Shown piece by piece: positions 1 through 11,699 of a DNA stretch of 64,000 nucleotides. This DNA comes from Telopea speciosissima (taxonomy: Eukaryota > Streptophyta > Magnoliopsida > Proteales > Proteaceae). The DNA is taken from contig NC_057925.1 of the NCBI RefSeq assembly GCF_018873765.1, positions 16,255,568-16,319,567 on the forward strand, in the 5' to 3' direction. The position numbers were made by a program, and so were the translations under genes. The notes under the pieces were generated by a model. It was given only the letters and a program-made list of their open reading frames with translations, searched no databases and was not told where the DNA came from. How positions within the stretch are numbered: position 1 is the first letter of the stretch; the number at the start of each line of letters is the position of its first letter.

Positions 1-897
1 TAAAAACCTGCATCTTTTCTATTTGAAACCCATTCGGCTCTTACTTCTCCCTTTCTCTTTTCTAAGTGTCTAACACCCCAAAGAGGGTTCTTAAGAGCAT
101 TCAAGACTAAAGAAGGGATCCTAACACAAGATTTCACCCTCCAAATCCAATGTAAGTGATCAAATCCTCATTCCTTCTCTTTCTCTTACTTCATTTGAGA
201 TGTAAATAAGCATCTCTTCCTATATTTTTTTTTTGTTCTTCAACCAAAACAGAAATTTCTTGTTCTCTTGTAGCACATTCACTTTCCTTAGCTCATTTTG
301 TCACAATGTGCTATGTTATTGCTGATTTCACTCTTTTGCTTCTATTTCCTCAAGATCTATATGCAACATTCACTGTGCACAGCTTGTGCTCAGCAAGTGT
401 TTGATAAAATGCTTAAATGACCTTCCTAACTAATTTTTGTGTTTCTTTTACTGTTTTTATGAACATTTTCATGCCTACAACTATTCTAAGGTATTCCCCT
501 TTCAGATGCTTTATTTTCTAATAGTATATCATAACTACAAATCTCCCTATAAACCAAGCTTAAATATGCACAGCTAGTGTTTGATAAAATGACCTAATGA
601 AGTTGTTAACCTTAATATGCCTGTTTGTCTAGCCTAACTTGTTCCATTACATTTGTTTAGGCTTATATTGGGTTTATAAGCTATAAACATGTACTCATAC
701 ACAAAGATAACATGTATACTTATATATATTTTTCTACACTTGACTAGACTACATACTTGCTGTATTCTTGGTCAATGCATGCTTACATATGGGCTGTTGT
801 CCCATATATGAGCACGCATGAAGAAATACACTTTGTTTTACATTTTACTGATTTTACACTCATTATCTAAATTATTTTTTTTTTGTTTTTATTGCAG
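1..897. other. AT-rich non-coding stretch, unassigned
   Basis: No open frame or recognisable domain was found. The sequence is AT-rich. It ends in a polypyrimidine tract and AG (about 880-897) that looks like a splice acceptor for the coding-like block that follows. It may be the intron or interior of the LTR retrotransposon whose primer site lies at 1533-1544, but nothing in the stretch proves this. Confidence 0.4.
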
Positions 898-1194
898 CTT
901 GACCTATAATGGCTGCAGCCCGAGGGCGAGGTCCCAGTGCCACAGTATATTGATCGCCCACCAGTGTCTCCGCCTGCAGCATCATTTGGGCATCCAGGTG
1001 CCTCTTCTTCTTCAGCTGCTCCAGAGTACATAGGTGATAGTACCACATGGGCACAGCTGTTCAGCAGATTAGAGAGCATGGAGAGGACCATGCAACAGGG
1101 TTTTTCCAAGTTGGGTGGAAGGATGAGTGCAGTGGAGACCCAGCTGTCAGAGTGGAGGTCACACTTTTCAGGACAGGGCCCACAACCACAGTGA
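898..1194 (+). pseudogene. Coding-like exon with coiled-coil segment, broken frame, probably transposon-derived
   Basis: A polypyrimidine tract plus AG at 896-897 precedes this block. An ATG at 909 opens a short frame (MAAARGRGPS...) that stops near 951. The plausible continuation (PQYIDRPPVSPPAASFGHPG and onward to the stop at 1192-1194) is in another frame, so a small indel appears to have broken the gene. The downstream part is Pro/Ser/Ala-rich, then has a short amphipathic stretch (FSRLESMERTMQQGF) that could form a coiled coil, and ends in a polar tail. I do not recognise the family. Such exons are common in plant transposon-derived hypothetical proteins, and the adjacent LTR primer site fits that reading. 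Expression cannot be judged from sequence. Confidence 0.4.
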
Positions 1195-1532
1195 CTATCC
1201 GATGCTACTATTATAGCTTACCAGTCTAGACTAGGTCTTAACTTATATGTAATTTTCTTTTATACTTTGTAAGGACTATGGTCCTCAGCTTAACCTATAT
1301 CAACTTGATGTAACCAGATCGGCCTATGCGCTGAAATTTTTGTATAAACACGGATCTATATAATAGAAGTTTTTTCTTTATGTCATAGTCTACAGTCAAT
1401 TTCCATTTATTTTTACTTGGTAGCTTTTAGTTGAGGTTTTTAATTAATCCTAAGTTGAACTCACCTTCAGGTCAATGAGTTCAATAGCTGCCAATCATGA
1501 ATTTGACTGCGAATAGAAAAAGAGTGTGGCAT

Positions 1533-1544
1533 GCTCTGATACCA
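1533..1544 (-). other. LTR-retrotransposon primer-binding site (initiator tRNA-Met type)
   Basis: On the minus strand this reads TGGTATCAGAGC, the canonical plant primer site complementary to the 3' end of initiator tRNA-Met. It sits 6 bases inside the presumed LTR edge (minus strand ...GGGGTATGACA, then TTTAAG, then the site). The element body therefore lies to the left, at lower coordinates, and the LTR to the right. Confidence 0.8.
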
Positions 1545-1550
1545 CTTAAA

Positions 1551-4060
1551 TGTCATACCCCGGCCCGATTCATAAAGGCCAAGTGTGCCAGGATGTCCTT
1601 GACATCCAACCAAGATCACCATGCAGTTCTCTATTCGTAGTTTCAGTCATAATATAATTAAATCAAGAGTAACGGAAGCAATTTAATATGAAATAAGATA
1701 GTAATTAAAGGAAACTAGTAATAACAGTTGTATTTATATATATATATATATGAACATGCTTTTACATCAGGGTTACACAGTTAGTTCACAGAAGGTGTAA
1801 CACTAACTAAGCCAAAAAAGTTATAAACATAAGTACTACAAAAAGTAATATAAACAAAAGGAAGGTTGGAGCCTGATCGGTCTGAGAGATCAAGAGAATG
1901 AGCAGTCGTCGTAGGAGCACGACACATCGTGCTCCACCAGAATATAAGTATCAGCTCTGTGATCAACAGGAGAATCCTGAACAGAAGCAGTTCCCATAGG
2001 AACACAAGCAGCAGCGATAGAAGCCTCATCTGTAAAAATAGAGTGATCACGAGGGGTGAGCTCTCAACTGAGCCCAATAAGGGAATACATGCAAATATAT
2101 CGCAGCAATTATGATGAATGTCCTAAGTAGCATGTCCTAACATGGATACTAAGTCACATGTGATATAAGTACTACTGTGGTAGATGCTAACCTCGAAGAG
2201 AACCTACCAGGAAAGCATGACACAAGGCAGCTAGCCCAACAGACCCCCAATGACCAACCGAAAAATATGACACCAGGCAGCTCCAGACATCGGTCACCCG
2301 AGCGAAACCATTCAACCACGGTGAGGACCCACCAGGAAAGCATATCACCATGCAGCTAACCCAACAGACCTTCAATGACCAACCCTACTGTTTATTCCCA
2401 CAGCGGAGTACACACGCTAACATGGGACAGTGAATGGTACCCCGGCATACCCTTCGGCTGTACCACGGGTTATCTAACACCTTACCCCCTGTTGGTAAGG
2501 GGCGTAATACTGGATTATGATAAAATAGCCTAGCCCAATGCAATCTATGCATGGTAACACATATATGTATAGCTGAATTTAATTAGAACAGTGCTTTTCC
2601 AATAATAGAAATCAGTAACAAGTAATATCAGTGCAAATGCAAGATGCTAGTGCAACCTAAATCACATGCAGATTCTAATGCAAAAAATTAAAGTTAATAA
2701 ACTATATGAACATGATAATTTCGATGATGTATGGTATGGCATTCAGAACATAAACAAATTAGGATGATAAACACTCCAAAATTAAAGTCAGAATTCCCTT
2801 ACCTGTCTTTGTAGATAAGGTCTAAATGATTACCCTCCAAAATAGCCCAGCAAAACAGACAAACCAGCAAGAACAAACTAGAAACAGTCCCTATCAGCAG
2901 AAAATCAGCAATGTTTGGAGGTTAGAGCATAGCCAGAGATGCAAAGATCAGTCAAAGGCATCAGGGGCATTTTGGTCACAAATGGCTGAACCGGTTGTCC
3001 GGTTCAAGGGGTGGAATTGGGGGTTTTACTTTAAATGGGTAGATCTTAACATGCACAGTCCCAATTTCTGATTTCAGATAATAATTAAGGTGGGTCATTT
3101 CACTAATTTGTTGAATTTCAGATCTAAATACTAAAATTATGGATTTAGGTTAATTACTTCTCAAATTAATAATTTAGGCTTATAAATTGGTTCATGGAAC
3201 CTGAAATTGGATTCAGCAGATAAACAGCCCTGAAATTTCAGGTATAACTAAATAAAATTGACCTAATTTCAGGTTGTGTAAGTGAATTTCCTATGGTATA
3301 AGCTTAAGTCAGCAAGCTTTAATGGCAGCAACATATAGGTTGCAATCTTGGGGAAAATTAGGTAAGAAATAGGCAAGAAGAGATGTGGACTGCAAGAATC
3401 AAAGCTTACCTAGATATGTAGCAGTAAGGATTGGAAGTGCAGCCTTCAATTTCAGCTCCAAACTTCTCAATTGAGGATTTTCAGTTTCAACTAAGACCCA
3501 ATTCGATGCTTCCCAAGTCTAGTTCTCCTTTCCTTTCTTCCCTTCTCTATTTTCTCCCCAAAATTATCTTAAGACTGAAGTTTCGATTCTCCTTATGTCT
3601 AGGTAGGATTGAGAAGTAAAAATAGTAAAAGGTTATGTATATATATCACTTAAGCACTAAGGGGTAGGACAGTAATTTGAGTCATAAATATTTCTAAATC
3701 TGATTTCTAACTTCTTAGACTAATGAATAGTGAAGTTGGTTTCTATTTATAGTGGTTAAGTTACTTAAGGCATATTTGGTCTTTTAATGTAAAATCAGTT
3801 TTTAAAACTAATGTTTAAAATTGTTTTTAACCAGAATTTTGTACTTATTACCTTAATCTAACTATAGGATGATGTCATATGACATCATGGGTAAACTGGG
3901 TACGGATAATTACTTGAAATTGAAATCTCCACTGGGGATGTAGGTCCCACAGGGATAAAATGACCAGAATACTCCTAAAAGTCTAATTAGTCATATAATC
4001 GACATATGAATACACAAATAAGTTCATACTTACAATAAGTTAGTTAAGGGATAGGTTCCG
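1551..4060 (-). mobile_element. Long terminal repeat of a minus-strand LTR retrotransposon (right edge undefined)
   Basis: The LTR edge starts TGTCATACCCCGG, directly next to a tRNA-Met primer site, so this is the 5' LTR of an element oriented on the minus strand. The stretch is AT-rich, contains a (TA)n run near 1737-1750, and has no long ORF. Blocks near 2040-2070 and 3900-3990 resemble sequence I associate with long LTRs of plant Ty3/gypsy elements, but this is recollection, not a search. No second LTR copy is present in the window, so the right boundary is a guess; it could extend to about 5400. The LTR may be several kilobases long, as in Tekay/Del chromoviruses. Confidence 0.5.
3869..3888. 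repeat. 20-bp perfect palindrome
   Basis: ATGATGTCATATGACATCAT is its own reverse complement. It contains two inverted TGACATCA-like half sites resembling bZIP targets. It lies within the presumed LTR, so a role in LTR transcription is possible but unproven. Confidence 0.6.
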
Positions 4061-5058
4061 AATCCCCTCTAGGTAGCATATCTGACACAAGTAGCTCAGA
4101 TGCGGGACCCCACCAGGGTTCTCTGACTCTAGAAGGGCAGGTTGAGAAGACTCCTCCCCGGAATCCTCCATAGGTGTGTCAGATGGTTGGTCTAGTACCT
4201 CGATCGATGCAGCCCATAACATTGAAGCAAGCATCGACACAGGACTAGAACCTGAAATCACACAAGTTTCAAAATTTTAAATTTATTGCGGATTTTACAC
4301 CTAAGATCTCATTAAGTCCATATAACCCAAAGGATTTAAGAGGAGAAATCCAAGAAGAACCTAATCTAAGGCATAATAGGGTAGCAACTCTAAGTCTTTC
4401 AAGTAGGATGAGATGGTGAGTTTTAGGGTTAACAATGGAGTGTAACGACTCCACAATAGCATAGACTAAAGGTTCCAATCGATCCTTGGGTTCCAAGTAG
4501 AACCCTAGGTCAAAGTTTTCCCATCTCCCAAGTTCCCAAAACCCAAAAATAGAAGAAGGGAAGAGAGTTTAATGGCTTACTTAACCAAGACAAAGGAACT
4601 CCACGTTGAGGGCTCCAAGAGGTGGGGTCTCAAGCTTCCAGCCAAGCCTTTCCACTCTCCTTCCTCCTATTCTCCTTCCTTCTTGCTCTCTTCCACGTTT
4701 TAGGGTAGATGGGAGGAGATAAGAACAATGAATGCCCATAGTTCTATTTATGGTACATGGGACTTAGAGTCCGTTTGGCTGGGTAGCAAAATAGGTTAAA
4801 ACCCATTTTGGATCAAATAGATTAAATGGGTAAACCCATTGGTCCTAATAGAAAAATGAGTCTATTAAAGGGTGGGATCCACATGATAATAGGATACAAG
4901 TCCTTCATACGTTTTCCAAGGTAAGTGGGACCCACAATAAAGTATTTTACAAACGGTTAAAATGGCCTAAGCGGTTCTAAATCTGACTCGCACTTCGAGG
5001 ACATCAAGAAAAAAGGTGAACAAACAAAACAAAGGGTTAGGAACTTACTTCTTAGCCG

Positions 5059-5334
5059 TCATGGTTTGTCCCCCATAACCCCGACTAGTTTCACCACAGG
5101 AATACCAAGTTCGTCACTGAACGAAGTGTCCAAATGAGGTGACGCTCCGGAATTCTTTCTCCGGAATTCTTCGCTTCCCGGGTTAGTACTTGGAGGATAG
5201 TCGACAAAGTTGCCATCGATGAATTTCCCCCACTGTCGGTTGAAGAATCTTTTCTCCACAGACAAACCCGTACTTTGGTCAATGATTTTGTAGCTGGGTT
5301 TGACCATCAGCGAGAATAAGTCACCAGCATACAT
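5059..5334 (-). other. Unrecognised 91-aa open frame
   Basis: A minus-strand frame starts with ATG at 5334 and ends at 5059. Its composition is protein-like (MYAGDLFSLMVKPSYKIID at the start, mixed charged and aromatic residues, no low complexity). I do not recognise a family. It could be a retrotransposon-associated ORF inside or next to the long LTR, or a captured exon. A second, out-of-frame ORF over 5091-5282 is a shadow of it. No nearby start-site or splice evidence decides the gene structure. Confidence 0.3.
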
Positions 5335-5578
5335 GGCAGTGGTAACTACACGTCACGAGAAAGAAATAATAATTAATTATGATCCCAAGTGCGGGTATAA
5401 CATGATGTGTCTGTTTACCTTGATACAATTCAGGCTAGTGGTGACTACTATGTGTTTACAATAATAGACTACAAAATTTTACCTATTTACACACCTTACA
5501 CAACCCTCTTTTGGAGGTTAAGGGTGAAGATTTTATTTGGCAAAAGTTTTTATTCCATTTGGTTAGATGGTGAGGTCA

Positions 5579-5888
5579 GCCTCCATTTGGTTGCATATGA
5601 AATTAAAGAGTAGGGAAGTGAAGTTCTTTCAAAATTAAAAATGATGTTTTTGTAATCATTATCTAACATGATTGTATAAATTATTTAAATTTATTTTTAT
5701 ATTAAATAATGCTACTTATGAAATTTCATTTTTATTTTATTTTTAAATTTAGGGAATTAGATGTAAAGTAAAGTGAAATTTAATAACCAAATAAGGAATG
5801 ATTTGGAATTAAAAACATAAATATGAGGTAACAATTATAAAAATATCACTTCCCTTCCCTTTAATTTTCCTTGCAACCAAACGGAGCC
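5579..5888. mobile_element. MITE with about 40-bp terminal inverted repeats
   Basis: The left end (5579-5620, GCCTCCATTTGGTTGCATAT...) pairs with the reverse complement of the right end (5847-5888, GGCTCCGTTTGGTTGCAAGG...). Both arms continue through an AAATTAAAG...GGGAAGTG block. The interior is AT-rich and non-coding. The GGCTCCGTTTGG start resembles PIF/Harbinger-type MITEs, but no clean TWA duplication is visible (TCA at left, TAT at right). The superfamily is therefore uncertain. Confidence 0.6.
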
Positions 5889-7265
5889 TATGGGTTAAGT
5901 GGATATTTGTCACCATTCACCACCTAATTAAGGATAGGAATGTAACTATATATATGGTACAAGTATTTTAGGCCCTGCAGTCAAAAAATAAAATAAAACA
6001 AAGAACTAAGCCCATTATCAAAGCCCATCCCTAATCCTACCTTCAAACCCAAGGGCCCAAATCAACTAGGCCAAACCCTCATTGGAAACTCAAAAGCCCT
6101 ATTGGTTTCTACATGTAATAATTTATGTGGAATTTCATGTATTGTGTGTTTGTTTATTTTATGGTTTTTTTTCTTAGGAAGATTCAATAATGTATCTCAT
6201 AATTTATGGCAAAAAAGGGTTTGTGGACGGGTATGTATAGAGAGTATCTAAGATAAACATGGGTAATTTTGTCATTTGGAAGGGTGATTTGACATTTTTA
6301 AAAATTTTAGAACCAAATTCAACCATTTGGCTTCCTTTGTAATGGGATATCTTTCAATGTATGTCTATGCATATTGCATAACTAATTCGGTAGCCCATAA
6401 AACAACCTTTTGGTGGTTCGTAGTTTTTCAATATAGGGAAAAAGAAGGTTACCTGTTCACATAGCTCTTGTATCCAAACATAAGAGTGTGAGAAAGTACC
6501 GTCCTACCCTCCATGAAATAAAAAATTGCATTTACATTGATGCCCCTTTATGTGCTTTCATTGGTCCCCACACTAGTGCAAGTGCTATACTACCAGACAA
6601 CAATCGCTTGCCCATCAATATATTTTTCCTATCAATCAAATTCCAATTGGGCTGAAACTTGAGATTTGGGCTGGGAAAATAGATCTACCCGTCCACAAAT
6701 TTAAGTTTATTCAAATTTGTCACGTGACAAAAAGAGTTGCTTGTCTAAAACACCGTGGAGGAATACCTCCAGAAAAACCAGATTCATAAATTATTAAAAA
6801 AACGAAGATTCTAAAATAGACAAAGACTTTTTGTAGTCCATCTTGTGTCTGGCCTTTTCAAGCCTCTAACCCAGCCCCGAGTCCAGATCCTCTCCAATAC
6901 ATCAGTGAATGCAACACACGTCTGACGGATGGAGCTGTCTTGCACACACACCCCAAGGACAGCTCCAACCATCCGATGCGCGTTACACGTAAGTTAATTA
7001 CCCAACCATATACTGTGTAGCACGAAACGTCAACGTTCTCTTTGGGGGAGTGTAGCCCTTGCAGGTGTGGGGGGGCCAATGAAAGTATGCGAGTTGGCAC
7101 ATTGGGGTGGGATTTTCGCCTTTCATGGGGGGTGGAGTGATCATTTCGCCCCCTCAGTCTCTAGACATGGATAGTATATTCCCTCGGAGAGAACTTTCCT
7201 CTAAACAACGAAAAAAAAAAAAAATTGAAGACATGATATGTCTTCTTTTTTCTTGGTAGGAGGAA
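5889..7265. other. Intergenic, repeat remnants, no gene
   Basis: No coding frame was supported. The block at about 7025-7200 (ending in TCGGAGAGAACTTTCC) resembles the blocks at 61575-61693 and 62148-62330 in layout: a GTTCTCT-like edge, a GGGGCCAATGA/GACCAATGG motif, and a TTTCATGGGG motif. I read these three as diverged members of one dispersed repeat family. Confidence 0.45.
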
Positions 7266-7584
7266 AGGGGTGTCAATTGGTTCAGTTCTGGGCTATCGGT
7301 TCGGTTCTTTAACAGTTCCAGCGTTAAGGTGTAAAAATTGAAAGATCAAAAAAGTAAAAAATAAAAGGTTTGACCTTAACTCTCATGACCTTGAGTCTTA
7401 AGAATTATATAATATATAGGGTTAGGATGTGAATTTGTTCTAGTTCTACCGGTTTCAACGGTTCCTAATTGGTAGATCTAGAATCGGACCAATAACTAAT
7501 TGATACATTTGGATGGGACAGTTCTGGTTCCTAGCAGGCGGTTCTAATCCAGTTCCCGATTTTGGTCCAAAATTGACACCCTTA
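7266..7584. mobile_element. hAT-like MITE, AGGGGTGTCAATT ends
   Basis: The left end AGGGGTGTCAATTGG pairs with the right end CCAAAATTGACACCCTT. The interior repeats GGTTC and CGGTTC words. The same TAGGGGTGTCAA-type terminus recurs at 22359, 24974 and 61694, so this is one member of a family in this window. An exact 8-bp duplication is not visible. Confidence 0.55.
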
Positions 7585-7689
7585 GAGGATCCATGATATA
7601 TCCCTACATGAGGATACATAAATGAATTTGGGTCTAGACTCTGATATGTTGCTTATTGGACATGTGGACCATTCTCTTAATATCTAACG

Positions 7690-10035
7690 GTCAGATTTAC
7701 CCCTCTAAGGCTTTGGATTTGGACAAATTCTCTTCGCTGATCTCCATCTCTTTCTCTCTCTCGAATTTTACCTTCTTCTTGCGTAATAGTTCGGCCCCTG
7801 GAAGGCAATTTCTGGAGCCCAGGCACTCATTTACAGTGACAATTATCTGAGCGCCTAATCAAGTAAGGCGATTCTCTTTCTCTTTTTGTGGTTTCGACTT
7901 CCGAGATAGAATATTGTTTATTAGATTATAACTAGTTCAAAAAAGCTCCGTTTCTTGTAAGTGATGTCATGCTTCTTTTCCTGCTTAAATCTGAATTAAT
8001 CAAGCAATTACAGACTTTTTTCAATTTGTTTCTTTTGTTGCCCTTTTTGTCTTGACTTTTGCTCAGTTATCTTTGCTATTTGTTTTTGCTCGTAAAGTTT
8101 TCCAGGGTTTCTGCTCAATCTATTCGTAGATGCTGTGTTCTTGACCTGAGATCGGTTTTTACAATGTGGGTTTTCAGAGCTTGGAACATATATGGCAGAA
8201 ATTTGATGGGTTTGCTTTACTTTCTTTTTAATAAATAGCATTTGAATTGTTTTCTCAGGCTTTTGGGACTGGTTTTGAATTTTTTTTCTTTTCTATTTTC
8301 ATTTTCGTTTATGGAGGTGGTTCGGTCTTTGGCTTATGCTTGTGATTGGTTTACTATTCATTATAAATATATGATTAAAGATTCAATGATGATGGTTAAT
8401 AAAATGGTTTTTGAGATGTGTTTGAGGTTTTCTATATGGTTATGATAAGTAATTGGATCAATTTTCTCTGAACAATGTAGTGCACTTGGTTTTGATTAGT
8501 TCTCAGCTTGAGAAGTAAAATTGGAAGAGTTGCTTTCAAATTATTTTCCTTTATTTTTATTTTCTTTTTTTGGGGTGAGGAGGGGTTGGGGTACTGGTTA
8601 CCTAGTGGAAATTTGGGGAGTGAAAATTTTACAATTATATGGGTTATAACATAAGGATCAGATGTTGTGTTGCAGCAGCGCAGTAGAATTCCAGCCATCA
8701 ACCATAACAGTGCAACCATCATATAAATAAATAATGTTAATCTTTAACTATAATATGATGAGCTACTCTTTTCAATCATTCAAACAAAAAACTATTGTAA
8801 ATTATCAGATAGGTTAAGGATATGCTTCCAGTCTGACCTATACACCTTCATTTTATTATACTGTCATAAGTTCTCAGTTTCTTCCCTTCCTGGTTAGAAT
8901 GCTTTCCCTTCTTGAGACTGCATTTGTTCCGCATGCCATAATACCAATGCCGTGCTGGTAACCAATGAACTCCTCCAAACCGTATACCATGATATTAAAT
9001 ATTGACTTCTATCTCTACTTAGACACGTCTGACAACATTCTTTTCAACATCATTAATGGCAATGAGTTCTCTGGTAGTCTTGATTAACTGCTTTTTTACT
9101 CATCTCTTAATGCATATCAACTTGACCTATCCTTTTTGATCTTCACTAGAGCACCAATAGGGGTTTCCTAACATATCCAAAATATAGAAAAAGGATTTTT
9201 TTTATACGTGTATCGCTTCATTGTTTGTCCTAAAGCCCTTACAAGATCTAATGCGCTCATGTTCCTTTCCTGTTTTGTCATGCAACCGTCTAGAAGTATG
9301 GACCTGTAAAGATGCTGTTTGAGAGTTCAGCATTGCCTTAGACCAAGAGGTGAGCTGACCTGAAATAAGGAATCATTTCTAGTTGGAATGTTCTATTCAT
9401 ATATGCTAACAGATAACAAAATTCCTAGGTCTCAGTGATAGAGATGTTCTAGGGTTCCCTTTTGATGCCACACAAGCATTAAGGTATCAATGTGTGTAGG
9501 AAGCTTGTTTCCTCTGGAAAATTAGTGTTTTGGATATCCAAGTCTTGGGTTAGGGAGAGAAGACCTAGAAGCTCTAGTCCTGTGGAGAAGAATATAGTTG
9601 TTCTGGTGATGGTAAAGTAGGAAGTCGTGGTGTTTAGTATTATTCTATGGTCTTTACTAGGTAATTCTTGTAGATCTCAATAGATGGCTGCCATAAAACA
9701 AAAAGTACTTCTATATCCTTTTTGGCCTTGCCCAAATCCTAATCCATCATATAATACTGAAAGTAGGCACATACATAGGCATTTTAGAATTGTATCTTTC
9801 AGTCATGACTGCAAGTCAGCTGTGCTGATCAGTTGTAAATTCTGGGTTCTTTTTCTCTTCATGTCCTTGTGTATTCAGTTTTAAGTTTAAAATTTATTGT
9901 CTGTTGTTTTGTTTACATCGTGTCCCATTTTCTAGGTTTAACAAAAAGTTTGTGGAAACATAAAACAATAGCCTCCAAGTGAAGCTTTTCCAAGAAGTAG
10001 GTGTCATACTTGGTTTCTAACTTACTCCTACAATC
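7690..10035 (+). promoter_or_regulatory. SGF11: Probable 5' leader of SGF11: leader exon, about 2.1 kb leader intron, second leader segment
   Basis: A CT-rich block (about 7720-7800) leads to a donor-like ATCAA/GTAAGG with GT at 7863-7864. A matching acceptor TTTTCTAG ends at 9935, and 100 bases later comes the ATG at 10036. A leader intron at 7863-9935 would explain the absence of coding sequence here. The stretch between is AT-rich with no conserved domain. Transcript data would be needed to fix the start site; the splice pair is inferred from consensus only. Confidence 0.45.
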
Positions 10036-11559
10036 ATGTCAGCCCCGAATGATGATAATGCATCTGCTCATTCTCAGGTAACTTGTCCATTTAAGCTCAG
10101 GATCATGATGTAATTCTACATTTTCGCCTCTTTTCTGTAAATGATTTTTGGGTTGGGAACTCCCAAAGTTTTAGCCTTGGGTAGTCATGCATCTTCTGTT
10201 GGCCCATAGAAATTCAAGGTTGAATTTGAAATATATCAAGGCCTGGACCCATTCAAAATTCATCAAATGCCCAAATCACCCTGGCCCCAAGTGCATCCCT
10301 GGTTTTGGTTTTGTAGGATTCTTAAATCAGGCAAGAGGGAAGGGAAGAAGATTTGCTGGCTGATCACAAAATTTCTAAATTAATTTTTGTATTCCTTGTT
10401 TACGCATGGATACTCATCCTTCTCCTCTGCTTTTGTTGGGGTTTTTATTGCAGTTGTCATCTCATTTTTTGGCGGGCCTTCTGGACTCCATAATTGTTGA
10501 TGTTGCATCTGAGTGCCACAGGATAGCTAGGTTGGGTCTTGATCGTAATCTAGAAGAAGAAGAAGAAGAGTTGAGGCTGTCAACACAAGCTCGAGTGATG
10601 GTAGCTGATCCTAGTAATAGTGGTGAAGCAAATAGCAAGTATGTTGTCGACATATTCGGCCAAACTCATCCTGCCATTGCCAATGAAGTATTTGAGTGCA
10701 TGAACTGTGGGCGGGCAATCATGGCTGGAAGGTTTGCTCCTCATTTGGAGAAGTGCATGGGCAAGGTGGTTTTTCTTGAGCCTCCTATTTCCCAATCCAT
10801 TTCGTTTTTAAAATTAGACTCATTCTTTACTAGGACTTCTCTGATAGTTCAATAAAATGTCTGTTCAGCAGATGGCTGGGGTCAGCCCTTCGTTTTAATT
10901 TGGCTCAAGTGTGGTGGCTGTCCCCTCCCCCTAGATGTGGTATTCTACCTGAGTTTTTGGATTGATAAATAAAGTTTTTTTTTTTTTTTTTCTGGGCTGA
11001 TAGAGAAAGAAAAGAAGACAGATGGCTGGGATCAGTAACTGATCCCAGCCATGGTGGAGACTCCTTGGGGGTGTTCCAGATAATCTCCATAAGTATACTA
11101 TGTTAGAAACAGGATGATGGTTGAGTCTTTTCCCAACATTGTATTACATATTTTCATAAGAAAGGAAAATCTGGTCTGTACTGCTCCGTTTGTGTTCAGT
11201 ACATGGCTCACGTGATACTTTTCCTACAGTCCTTAATTTCTTGTCAGTATGGTTCTTATGTGTGCTATGGAGATGCATGCACCATACAGAATTTTGTGTG
11301 GAGCATGTTATGTTTTATTTTTGATAGTTTCCCCAAGACATTTTTTTTTCTTATCTATCAAACTTTTGTGTTTCAGGGTCGAAAGGCTCGGCTCAAGACA
11401 ACAAGAAGTAGCACAGCTGCACAGAACCGATACTCACGCAGCAGCCCAGTTCCAGCATACTCTCCCTACTCCAATTCCCATAGCGTAAACCGGGTTGTAA
11501 ACGGAACAACTGGTGTTACAGGTGAGGACTTTGTGGAGAGCACTTTTGAAGAGACATGA
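10036..11559 (+). CDS. SGF11: SAGA-associated factor 11 (SGF11), zinc-finger subunit of the deubiquitinase module
   Basis: Three coding exons with consensus splice sites: 10036-10077 (14 codons, MSAPNDDNASAHSQ), 10454-10765 (104 codons) and 11377-11559 (60 codons plus TGA), giving 178 aa. All introns are phase 0. Exon 2 carries the N-terminal helix (LSSHFLAGLLDSIIVDVASE) that in this family packs against the other module subunits, and the atypical zinc finger CMNCGRAIMAGRFAPHLEKC (C-x2-C...H-x3-C). Exon 3 continues the signature as GRKARLK, followed by a Ser/Thr-rich tail. SGF11 belongs with the UBP22/Sgf73-type module that removes ubiquitin from histone H2B in the nucleus; the zinc finger is known in the family to contact the nucleosome. 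Length and motif order fit plant SGF11. It is convergent with the NPF gene downstream. I see no frame breaks. Confidence in identity is high. Confidence 0.93.
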
Positions 11560-11699
11560 AGTGTTCCGAGGAACAGTGATCTTTCGACCATCAACAGTGA
11601 GTGAGCATCCTAAGTACATACGACATTGGTGTGGTGTTCGTGAATATTTTGTGTCTGCGAATGGGAAAATATAAACTTACTTCATCTCTTTGCCTTTGT

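Noticed and set aside
1533..1544. Possible tRNA-Met gene fragment
   Set aside because: Only the 12 bases of a primer site are present. There is no tRNA cloverleaf here or at 37889-37900.
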